Origin: JAWXCH01 sp034440595
Lineage (GTDB): Bacteria; Planctomycetota; Planctomycetia; Pirellulales; JALHPA01
Direction: 5' to 3'
Length of the DNA stretch: 8,633 nt
Assembly: GCA_034440595.1 (NCBI GenBank)
Contig: JAWXCH010000317.1
Location: forward strand, 1-8,633
Positions 1 through 6,325 of this stretch are shown piece after piece. The translations under genes were made by a program, and so were the position numbers. Positions within the stretch are counted from its first letter, which is position 1, and each line of letters begins with the position of its first letter. The notes under the pieces are model-generated. The model saw only the letters and a list, made by a program, of their open reading frames with translations. It was not told the DNA's origin and searched no databases.

Positions 1-571
1 GCATCTGGCCATGTTGCGTTTGCAGCCGCTGATATCGATCAATTGAGACCAGCAAACATGCAATCTGACCTTTGGCGTTTTGCAAAGAATGCGGAGAGTT
101 TAGCTGCGTTTCCAGCAGTTGGATGAAGCCCTCGCGATTCAACAGTCGAACCGCGCCACCACTCAGCCGTTGTCGTTCCAATCGTCGTTCGTATTCCAAC
201 ACCCTGGCGGCCGTACGTAAGCGCGACAATAGCTCACCATGCTCAATCGGCTGCATTAGAAAATCGTCCACGCCCAGTTCAATCGCGCGAATCAACTCGG
301 CCGATTTCGGCTCGTGTACCAACAGGAACTTGTAGATGAAGTCTGCCTGCCGGTCTGATTCAATGGCCCGCACCAGATCGAGTCCGGTCGCGGTGTTCGC
401 ACTGGTTCCATCGAGAATCACAATGTCCGGCCGCGCGGTAGTTATCTCCAACATCGCCTGGTCAAACGTCACCGCCTGATTTACGTCGAATCCAAACACC
501 TGCAACAAACGCGTGCAGTGCCGCAGTGTGGAGGAATCTTCCAAGACCAGAAGCACACGAAGCCGTCGCAT
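1..571 (-). CDS. Response regulator: receiver domain plus start of a GGDEF-like domain (3' end outside window)
   Basis: The minus strand is open from an ATG at 571 to the left edge, giving 190 residues and no stop. Residues 4-120 read as a CheY-type receiver: strand 1 'RVLLVLEDSS' gives the acidic pair E11/D12, and 'DIVILDG' places the phospho-acceptor at D54. In the usual '(D)DFLxKP' motif the Lys is Gln107 ('DDFLMQP'), and the Thr/Ser after strand 4 is replaced ('FLLVHEP'). Phosphotransfer signalling may therefore be altered. A helical stretch (about 121-137) leads into 'LLNREGF' (143-149) and 'ACLLVSIDRYQRL' (171-183), which match the opening of GGDEF diguanylate cyclase domains ('LTNRxxF', then 'DxDxFK'). 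The signature loop lies beyond the window, so activity cannot be judged. The gene is divergent from the FHA gene. The start is supported by AAAGGA 10 bases upstream. The receiver call is firm and the GGDEF call moderate. Confidence 0.85.
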   Translation of the reverse strand, partial: MRRLRVLLVLEDSSTLRHCTRLLQVFGFDVNQAVTFDQAMLEITTARPDIVILDGTSANTATGLDLVRAIESDRQADFIYKFLLVHEPKSAELIRAIELGVDDFLMQPIEHGELLSRLRTAARVLEYERRLERQRLSGGAVRLLNREGFIQLLETQLNSPHSLQNAKGQIACLLVSIDRYQRLQTQHGQM

Positions 572-581
572 GGATGAGGCA

Positions 582-587
582 TCCTTT
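582..587 (-). promoter_or_regulatory. Ribosome binding site of the response regulator gene
   Basis: On the minus strand AAAGGA lies 10 bases before the ATG at 571. A second ATG overlapping this site is in another reading frame, so the site supports the start at 571. Confidence 0.5.
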
Positions 588-860
588 GAAAAGACGGCGG
601 TCGCGCCAATGTCCCCCCGGGCACTGGGCGCGAGCCGCCGCGGTACGTTAAGCAAATCTAGGCCATAAACGGCCTCACGTAAGTGAATTGGCCGGGAAAA
701 ATGCTAGTGGCGTGGCGTTTTTGCAACACGAGCAGAAATTGCCACACGGTAACGGATGCGCCGAGAAGTACCCACGAATAGGACTATTTGGGCCGCAACA
801 ATCACGCCATTCTGGAGTTTTGTACTCAGAACCAATGCTATAGTTCCAAAAGGACGCCTT

Positions 861-882
861 GCGAGTGCGCGATCGCGCGAGT
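861..882. repeat. 12-base palindrome flanked by a 6-base direct repeat, possible operator
   Basis: GCGCGATCGCGC (867-878) is a perfect palindrome. The hexamer GCGAGT occurs at 861-866 and again at 877-882, so the copies start 16 bases apart, one on each side of the palindrome centre. The site lies in the gap between divergent genes, 177 bases before the FHA gene start. A dimeric regulator site is possible. GC-rich palindromes containing CGATCG can also arise by chance in such genomes, so function is only a guess. Confidence 0.3.
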
Positions 883-1058
883 CTGACCGCTTTGCGCCTT
901 ACCGCAAAATGAAGTTGCGTTTGAAAGCAATCAATGAAGGGGCGCTAGCGAGCATGGTTGCCGCCGGATGGAATATTTGTCGAACAACAGTAACTTGCCT
1001 GACTTGTACAACCTGAGTCATCCACCGATCGAATCAAGAGTTTGGTAGCGTCTGTCTC

Positions 1059-2261
1059 ATGAAGAATGATTTCAACTCACCGGCTGCCGCTGGAGTCCCC
1101 TGGCTGGAATTCTTTCCACAGCAAGGGGGGCCAGTCCAAAAGACGTTAGTCGCCACGTTCCCGTTCTCCATTGGACGAAACGATACGACCGACTTGCCGA
1201 TCAATTCGACGCGCGTCTCGCGCGAGCACGCTGCGATCGTGAAGGCCGGTAACACCTACCGTGTTCGCGATCTGGACAGCACCAACGGCACCTTTGTCAA
1301 CGGCCAGCGCATCGAAGAGGCAACCTTGTCCGATGGCGATATCCTGATGATCGCCGATGTCGAGTTCACGTTTTTCTCGGGCAACACTCAGGCCGCTCGC
1401 AAAACGGTGACCCAGGTCATCGGGTTTCGCGAGTCTGACTCCAGTAGCCTGAAAGGTGTTGATCTGATTCGCTGCGTCCGTCGCTTGCAAGAAACCATCT
1501 TACAGGGGAGTAGCCGGTTGGAATATCAACCGGTTGTGGATCTGCTCTCTGACACACCGATTGGGTACGAGGCCATCCAGCGTCTATCGCACGGAGGTCC
1601 ATACCAATTGGAAGCCGATCGTTTGGTGCTGGCCACAAATAGCCGGTTGGCTGTTCGGATTCGCGAATGCTTTTTCTTGCTGGCTGCCGAAAAACTAACG
1701 GCCAGCGACAAACAGGCAAAGCTGTTCCTTCACCTGGAATCGAGCGAAATCGATCACGAGTTTGTGAGAAACTTACTCGGCATTGCCGAACGGCTGTTTC
1801 CGCGACCTGATCGACTGGTGCTGGATCTGCCAGATAGCGTAGTCAACGACATTCCGTACTTTCATGAGATCCATGCCTGGATCACTGATTTTGGTGCCGA
1901 GCTGTGCTACAGCGAATTTGCCGCTGGCAAAGCGCAGGTCGAGGTGCATCGCAAGGTTCCGCCGAACTACTTACGGCTGGCTCGCGCCATGGTGCGCGGC
2001 ATCGCACAAGACGACGATCGCCAGGCATTGATTAAGTCCACGATTCGCACCTGCCGCGACAGTGGCTGTGAAGTCATCGCCACCAATTTAGACCAGAAGT
2101 CCGACGTACAACTTTTTCAGCAGTTAGGTTGCCGCTTTGGCATGGGCAAGCACTTTGCCACTACGTCTGAAGCGGAGCCTGCCAACTGCCCGCCGACAGT
2201 TATCGCGCCCTTGCAGGGTGGGTTTGTCGGCTGCGGAATGGCTGTTTCCGAAGTCCATTAA
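1059..2261 (+). CDS. FHA domain protein with a degenerate EAL-like C-terminal domain
   Basis: The 400-residue product has two domains. Residues about 28-106 form a forkhead-associated domain, a phosphothreonine-binding module: G39-R40 ('SIGRN'), 'SRVSREH' style S54-R55-x-H57, and 'STNGTFVNG' (74-82) are all intact. After a linker (107-135), residues about 136-367 resemble an EAL phosphodiesterase domain: 'LEYQPVVDL' (154-162) and 'GYEAIQRL' (169-176, E171 in the EAL position). Most later catalytic positions are lost: DDFG reads 'TDFG' (276-279), the KxD motif reads 'LRLARAMV' (305-312), the 'AEGVE' Glu is T342, and the final 'QGY' reads 'GMGKH'. c-di-GMP hydrolysis is therefore unlikely, though ligand binding or scaffolding is possible. 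No signal peptide or membrane segment is visible, so it is probably cytoplasmic. The ATG is the only in-frame start after the upstream stop at 1014-1016, although no good Shine-Dalgarno precedes it. The kinase gene follows after 33 bases and is the likely source of its phosphothreonine ligand. The FHA call is very secure and the EAL relationship fairly secure. Confidence 0.9.
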   Translation: MKNDFNSPAAAGVPWLEFFPQQGGPVQKTLVATFPFSIGRNDTTDLPINSTRVSREHAAIVKAGNTYRVRDLDSTNGTFVNGQRIEEATLSDGDILMIADVEFTFFSGNTQAARKTVTQVIGFRESDSSSLKGVDLIRCVRRLQETILQGSSRLEYQPVVDLLSDTPIGYEAIQRLSHGGPYQLEADRLVLATNSRLAVRIRECFFLLAAEKLTASDKQAKLFLHLESSEIDHEFVRNLLGIAERLFPRPDRLVLDLPDSVVNDIPYFHEIHAWITDFGAELCYSEFAAGKAQVEVHRKVPPNYLRLARAMVRGIAQDDDRQALIKSTIRTCRDSGCEVIATNLDQKSDVQLFQQLGCRFGMGKHFATTSEAEPANCPPTVIAPLQGGFVGCGMAVSEVH

Positions 2262-2282
2262 ATCATTGATCATAATTCCGGC

Positions 2283-2287
2283 GGGAG
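2283..2287 (+). promoter_or_regulatory. Ribosome binding site deciding the GTG start of the kinase gene
   Basis: GGGAG lies 7 bases before the GTG at 2295. This good Shine-Dalgarno selects a GTG start in the short space after the FHA gene stop and supports translation from a shared operon transcript. Confidence 0.65.
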
Positions 2288-2294
2288 TGTAACG

Positions 2295-5200
2295 GTGACC
2301 CCTACCACCTTGCGTACAACCGAGCCGATCGCCGGCTACCTCGTCACCGAGCGCCTTGGTGCAGGCGGGTATGGCGAAGTCTGGAAGGCCGAAGCCCCAG
2401 GCGGTCTGACCAAGGCAATCAAATTCATCTACGGTTACCTGAGTGACGAAAAAGCAGCCCGTGAACTGAAAGCGCTCAACCGTATCAAGCAAATCCGCCA
2501 CCCGTTCCTATTGTCGCTGGAACGGATCGAGGTGATCGATGGTCAACTGCTGATCGTCACCGAACTGGCCGACATGAGTCTGAAAGATCGCTTTCAGACC
2601 TGCAAAGACGCCGGCCTGACTTCGATTCCGCGCGAGGAACTCATCGGCTACATGCGCGACGCGGCCGATGGGCTGGACTTCTTGACAGAGAACGCGCTGC
2701 AACATTTGGATGTGAAGCCAGAGAATCTGCTGCTCATGGGCGGTCGAGTCAAAGTTGCCGACTTTGGGCTGGTAAAGGATATTCTGGATCGCACCTGCTC
2801 GATCATGGGTGGCATGACTCCAGTCTATGCTCCACCCGAGGCGTTTGACGGTCGGCCCAGTTCGCACAGCGATCAATATAGTCTGGCGATTGTTTATCAG
2901 GAAATGCTGACCGCCACGTTGCCATTTCCGGGCACAACCGCCGCACAATTGGCGACGCAACATTTGAACAGCCGCCCGCGGCTGGACTCGTTGCCGGTCC
3001 ACGATCGTGCAGTCATTGCCAAGGCGCTCTCCAAAAATCCCAAAGATCGCTTTGCCAGTGCGCGTGCAATGGTCGATGCCCTGGTTGTTGCTGGAACCGA
3101 AGTGCCGGCTCGCGACCAGTGGCGTGCTCCTTCGCAATCGTCTGCAGCCGACCGCGACACCACCTCGGTTGGAGGGCAAGACACGGGCACAGTTGGGCCG
3201 ACCGGTCGCAGCGGCAGCTCGCGGCCAAGCTTCGAGCGGCGTACCCCGTTGAGAAACGAGTCATTTTCTGACGGTCGTGCCGGTCTGGCGCGGCTTTCGG
3301 AAAGTCGCACCAAGACCGCGCCTCCCCCAACGGGGGCACCGGCGATTCGCGATCTGGAACCGTGGGATGTTCCCACCGAGGAGCAGGGGCTGCGACCGAC
3401 ATTGTTCATTGGAATCGGCGGAACTGCATCCTACATTCTGCGACGACTGCGGCGGCGGTTAAATGACCGCTTTGGCCAGCTCTCGCAGATCCCGATTATG
3501 CAGATGCTGCTGATCGATACCGATACTAAATCACTCTCTCAGGCGACGCGCGCCGACGATCGCGCCGGTTTACACGCCGAGGAAACGCTGGCGATGCCTT
3601 TGCGTCCGCCGCAAGATTATCGAGCCGAGTCGCCCGAGATATTGCAATGGCTCAGCCGCCGCTGGTTGTACAACATCCCGCGATCGTTGCAGACCGAAGG
3701 GCTACGCCCGCTGGGACGGCTGGCAATGATCGACCACGCCAGCACACTGTTTGAGCGAATTTCCGCGGGCCTCACTTCTATCATGTCGAGCGAAGCGATT
3801 GATGCCAGCGAAAAACTGACCGGCAAGCCGCTCCGCGATCGCAGCCCGCGTGTGTTTGTGGTTTCGTCATTGTCTGGCGGAACCGGGAGTGGGATGGTTT
3901 TGGATGTGGGCTATGCAGTTCGCATGCTGCTAGCCGAACTGGGCGCTTCAGAAGATGGCCTTTGCGGGCTATTGACCCATTCCACCAATCGCAAGGCCAG
4001 CGGCAAGGACCTGGCCATTGCCAACACGTATGCCTGCCTGAGCGAGCTGTACCATTACAGCCGGAATTCGTATCCTGGCGAACCGGCTTGCGGGCTGCCG
4101 GCCTTTGAAGCCGAGCAAGCGACGTTCCCTAGTGCGTACTTTGTACATCTGGGAGACTACCTCAATGAAGGTGACTTTCATCAGGCAACGGATGCACTGG
4201 CCGAGTATTTGTACTTGGATGCCGCCACTGCCGGTGGAAGGTACTTTGACCTGTGTCGCGCAGGGCAGGGGGAAGGTGTCAACAACGAAGGTGAAGTCCT
4301 GCTGCGCAGCTTTGGAATCTGCCAGCTCGGTTGCTCGCAAAGTAAGCTGCCCGCTACTGTTGCGGATCTACTTTGCAAGCGATTATTGCAACGCTGGATC
4401 GGGGAGAAAAACCCGAGCAATCGAACGGAATCGAACGGTGCCGCAGAAGCAGTTGACATTCAGCAGGTAATGGCACCGCTGGCACCGAGTGCAGAGAATC
4501 TCATCGATCGATTTCAATCCGAACTGTTCAAAACGTTGCCGGTGAGTATTGATGATTTTATCACCACGGCACTAGTCGAGGCACAGCAGCGCGGGGCAGA
4601 GGCAGCAAAAGTAGCCGCGGGTACTGCACAGAAAGCACAGATTCAGTCGCTCCGTCAGCTTGTTGGCCTGGATGAATCGGCCGCCAGCAACGGAGATCGC
4701 TCGCAAGTGAGGCTGGCAAATGTGATCCAGGATATTTGCACCGCGCAGTCCAACCTCTGGCAGGAAGAATTGAATCAGACACTACGCAAACTAGCCGATA
4801 CGGATTCTGTCCGGCTGGCGGGTACACAAAACGCCTGCGAACAGTGCCTGGCTCATTTTCGTGGACTGGAAGAATCACTGAACGGTGAGCTGCAACATAT
4901 CCAGTCCGCGGCAGGACGAACATTGACCGATAATGGTGAAGTCCCTGCTACCTCGCGCTGGCTCGGTCGCGCTAGCAAGCCTGATGCAATCGCTATTGCA
5001 CGCTCCGAAGAGCGACTTGCCGAATACCTGCGGCTATTGCTGGATCAGATTGTGATCGAAAATGTTGGCCGCTTTGTTCGCCGCGCCGTCCATCAACTGA
5101 CCACCTGGTCCGAACAACTGGTCTCTGCTCGACGAGAGATCAACCGCCTGCTTGGGGAGTTTCCTGCTGACGACAGTCATCCCCTGACCGAATTGGAAAC

Positions 5201-5786
5201 CAGCAGCAACGGCGACGTTCAAAGCACGCGGCAGGCTATTGCCAGGCAACTGGAACTGCGGATGCCATCACTCGTTGCTGAGTTTGACTTGCATGTACAG
5301 CAGGAGTTCTTGAGTTCCGCCGGAGGACTGATTTCGCTCCTGGTCGAGCGGACAGAAGAATTGCAGCGCTTCCCGACACAGTTACGAGGTGAGGCGCGGC
5401 AGACGACGTTGCGGACAATCCAAGGGATCGACATTGCCAATATCGTCGTGACGCTGTCCGCCACGCAGCCGACCTCCGCGGATCTGCTGGATCGTGCCGT
5501 CCAGACCGCCTGGCCCAACATGCTGAAGTGTGGAGGGGCAAAACGCCTGCTGCTGGTAATGCCGGAAAGTCCAGCCGCCGCGAAAATTTCCGAGGCTTTG
5601 GAGCAGAATCGCCAAGAGCGATCCACGGTCCTATTTGACACCGACTGCGATATTATTGCCTGCTACGAGGCGGAGCAATTGCCACTGAGCGGTATCGCCG
5701 AGGCGTTGACCTACGACAGCCTGCAGTACGCCAACGTGGCCCAGCGTCTGCATACCCGAATCGATGTCAATTGGTCGATTCTGTAG
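2295..5786 (+). CDS. Ser/Thr protein kinase fused to a tubulin/FtsZ-like (Tubulin_2 type) protein
   Basis: The 1163-residue product starts at GTG. Residues about 14-263 are a PknB-like kinase domain: glycine loop 'LGAGGYGEVWKA' (21-32), ATP lysine K43, helix C E57, catalytic 'HLDVKPEN' (137-144, D139), 'DFG' (156-158) and 'TPVYAPPE' (175-182). All catalytic residues are present, but HRD reads HLD, so this is a non-RD kinase. Residues 264-368 are a Ser/Thr/Pro-rich linker. From 369 a tubulin-like fold begins: 'LFIGIGGTASY' (370-380), 'LLIDTDTKSL' (405-414) and the nucleotide-loop signature 'SGGTGSG' (527-533), followed by 'LGDYLNEGDF' and 'ALAEYLYLDA', which resemble Pfam Tubulin_2 proteins. 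About 690-1060 looks largely helical. The C-terminus returns to alpha/beta character and ends in 'RLHTRIDVNW' (1151-1160). No membrane segment is visible. It probably phosphorylates partners, or its own linker, and binds GTP or polymerises; the latter is inferred. It lies 33 bases after the FHA gene, in an apparent operon. No convincing terminator follows it. Domain calls are strong; the cellular role is unknown. Confidence 0.92.
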   Translation: MTPTTLRTTEPIAGYLVTERLGAGGYGEVWKAEAPGGLTKAIKFIYGYLSDEKAARELKALNRIKQIRHPFLLSLERIEVIDGQLLIVTELADMSLKDRFQTCKDAGLTSIPREELIGYMRDAADGLDFLTENALQHLDVKPENLLLMGGRVKVADFGLVKDILDRTCSIMGGMTPVYAPPEAFDGRPSSHSDQYSLAIVYQEMLTATLPFPGTTAAQLATQHLNSRPRLDSLPVHDRAVIAKALSKNPKDRFASARAMVDALVVAGTEVPARDQWRAPSQSSAADRDTTSVGGQDTGTVGPTGRSGSSRPSFERRTPLRNESFSDGRAGLARLSESRTKTAPPPTGAPAIRDLEPWDVPTEEQGLRPTLFIGIGGTASYILRRLRRRLNDRFGQLSQIPIMQMLLIDTDTKSLSQATRADDRAGLHAEETLAMPLRPPQDYRAESPEILQWLSRRWLYNIPRSLQTEGLRPLGRLAMIDHASTLFERISAGLTSIMSSEAIDASEKLTGKPLRDRSPRVFVVSSLSGGTGSGMVLDVGYAVRMLLAELGASEDGLCGLLTHSTNRKASGKDLAIANTYACLSELYHYSRNSYPGEPACGLPAFEAEQATFPSAYFVHLGDYLNEGDFHQATDALAEYLYLDAATAGGRYFDLCRAGQGEGVNNEGEVLLRSFGICQLGCSQSKLPATVADLLCKRLLQRWIGEKNPSNRTESNGAAEAVDIQQVMAPLAPSAENLIDRFQSELFKTLPVSIDDFITTALVEAQQRGAEAAKVAAGTAQKAQIQSLRQLVGLDESAASNGDRSQVRLANVIQDICTAQSNLWQEELNQTLRKLADTDSVRLAGTQNACEQCLAHFRGLEESLNGELQHIQSAAGRTLTDNGEVPATSRWLGRASKPDAIAIARSEERLAEYLRLLLDQIVIENVGRFVRRAVHQLTTWSEQLVSARREINRLLGEFPADDSHPLTELETSSNGDVQSTRQAIARQLELRMPSLVAEFDLHVQQEFLSSAGGLISLLVERTEELQRFPTQLRGEARQTTLRTIQGIDIANIVVTLSATQPTSADLLDRAVQTAWPNMLKCGGAKRLLLVMPESPAAAKISEALEQNRQERSTVLFDTDCDIIACYEAEQLPLSGIAEALTYDSLQYANVAQRLHTRIDVNWSIL

Positions 5787-5862
5787 CGGTTTGGACACAG
5801 TCCGCTCTAACTTGGCCAAAAGCGGCCCGGCAAACTGCGGTCTCCGGACTTCCCGCGCGACG

Positions 5863-5891
5863 TTGACGCTTGCTATCAAACGTGTTACGAT
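5863..5891 (+). promoter_or_regulatory. Sigma70-type promoter of the small basic protein gene
   Basis: TTGACG (5863-5868, five of six to the -35 consensus) and TACGAT (5886-5891, four of six to the -10 consensus) are separated by exactly 17 bases. Transcription should start near 5898, giving a leader of about 50 bases to the GTG at 5948. This makes the gene a transcription unit separate from the kinase operon. A TTG at 5870 that could extend the reading frame lies inside this promoter and so is unlikely to be the start. Confidence 0.6.
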
Positions 5892-5932
5892 CTGATTCAC
5901 ATGTCCGCAGTCATAACGAGCCAGTTTTTCTT

Positions 5933-5938
5933 GAGGAG
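5933..5938 (+). promoter_or_regulatory. Strong ribosome binding site deciding the start of the small protein
   Basis: GAGGAG lies 9 bases before the GTG at 5948. It selects this start over the upstream TTG at 5870 in the same frame. Confidence 0.75.
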
Positions 5939-5947
5939 TATTTAAAC

Positions 5948-6139
5948 GTGGGTGGAATCAGCGACCGTAAGCAAGAAATCAAGCGCCGCCGCCATCGCCG
6001 CAAAAAGCTGGTGCTTTTCAAAACCAAGTTGAAGAAGGCTAGCGCCTCAGACAAGCTGGTCATCGCCGAGAAATTGCGCAAGATGACCGCCGGGTGCGAA
6101 GTAATCATCGAGAACTGGGCTCTCGAAGCACATAAGTAG
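5948..6139 (+). CDS. Small basic conserved protein of planctomycete type, unknown function
   Basis: The 63-residue product starts at GTG, set by GAGGAG 9 bases upstream and a promoter about 60 bases upstream. The N-terminal half is very basic: 'RKQEIKRRRHRRKKL' at residues 7-21 is followed by 'FKTKLKKASASDKLVIAEKL', probably two helices with a turn at 'SAS'. It ends 'MTAGCEVIIENWALEAHK', with a hydrophobic/acidic tail containing Trp. I recognise this general pattern (a short 'RKxExKRRRHRRKK' protein ending 'EVIIxxWxLE') from planctomycete genomes, where it is carried as a domain of unknown function, possibly the one named DUF6800. That name is from memory and was not checked. The charge suggests binding to RNA, DNA or the ribosome, but nothing shown here proves it. 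It has its own promoter and terminator, so it is probably transcribed alone. No signal peptide or membrane segment is visible. Confidence 0.8.
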   Translation: MGGISDRKQEIKRRRHRRKKLVLFKTKLKKASASDKLVIAEKLRKMTAGCEVIIENWALEAHK

Positions 6140-6167
6140 GCGGACTCCGCGAATCGAAAACATAAAA

Positions 6168-6202
6168 AGGCGCGTCGCATAAAATCATTTTGCGACGCGC
6201 CT
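6168..6202. terminator. Intrinsic terminator between convergent genes, best for the clpB (minus) direction
   Basis: Arms AGGCGCGTCGC (6168-6178) and GCGACGCGCCT (6192-6202) pair perfectly over 11 bases, and further A-T pairs are possible in the 13-base loop. On the minus strand the hairpin is followed at once by TTTTTATGTTTT, a classic U-tract, so it should end the clpB transcript about 220 bases after its stop. On the plus strand it lies 28 bases after the small gene stop, but its T-tract is poor (AGTTCGTTGT), so termination in that direction should be weaker. Confidence 0.85.
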
Positions 6203-6215
6203 AGTTCGTTGTATG

Positions 6216-6301
6216 CCGGCTCTCGGTTTGCGAACGAAGTGTTCCACTGGCTTAATCGAGCCGGTGTGTGCCACTGGCTCTGCCAGTGCTTAATCCAGTG
6301 G
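6216..6301. repeat. Nested inverted repeats with CACTGGC/GCCAGTG core
   Basis: Three sets of inverted repeats overlap. CCGGCTC (6216-6222) matches GAGCCGG (6258-6264). CCACTGGCTTAA (6244-6255) pairs with TTAATCCAGTGG (6290-6301) at 11 of 12 positions. Inside the second set, CACTGGC (6272-6278) and GCCAGTG (6282-6288) form a perfect 7-base hairpin with loop TCT. The whole can fold as a cruciform or branched RNA. I believe this core is a dispersed intergenic repeat in Pirellulales genomes, but copy number cannot be seen from one window. It lies in the clpB 3' untranslated region. Confidence 0.6.
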
Positions 6302-6325
6302 AGGTGTGCAATCCGCCTAATGTAT

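Larger units (their letters stand above)
572..1058. other. Intergenic region between divergent genes, no convincing gene
   Basis: This 487-base stretch separates the start codons of the divergent response regulator and FHA genes, so both promoters should lie here. I see no clear sigma70 pair on either strand. It holds a short inverted repeat AGGCC-N6-GGCCT (660-675), a 12-base palindrome (867-878) flanked by a direct repeat, and a plus-strand open frame (756-1016) whose composition does not look like protein. No RNA gene was recognised. The last 40 bases before the FHA gene hold no good Shine-Dalgarno. Confidence 0.6.

Noticed and set aside
707..725. Possible sigma54 promoter (TGGCGTGGCG...TTGCA)
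   Set aside because: The GG and GC dinucleotides are 12 or 7 bases apart instead of the required 10.
756..1016. Plus-strand open frame of 86 codons in the intergenic gap
   Set aside because: No Shine-Dalgarno, no recognisable domain, and a composition that looks like read-through of non-coding DNA.
2508..3179. Long minus-strand open frame (223 codons) inside the kinase gene
   Set aside because: It is antisense to a kinase domain with clear conserved motifs; such shadows are common in GC-rich genes, and it shows no recognisable domain of its own.
5785..5860. Possible terminator after the kinase-tubulin gene
   Set aside because: Only 5-base stems (AGCGG/CCGCT) without a T-tract; not convincing.
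5870..5947. 26-residue N-terminal extension of the small basic protein from a TTG
   Set aside because: The TTG lies between the -35 and -10 boxes of the likely promoter; the GTG at 5948 has a strong Shine-Dalgarno.
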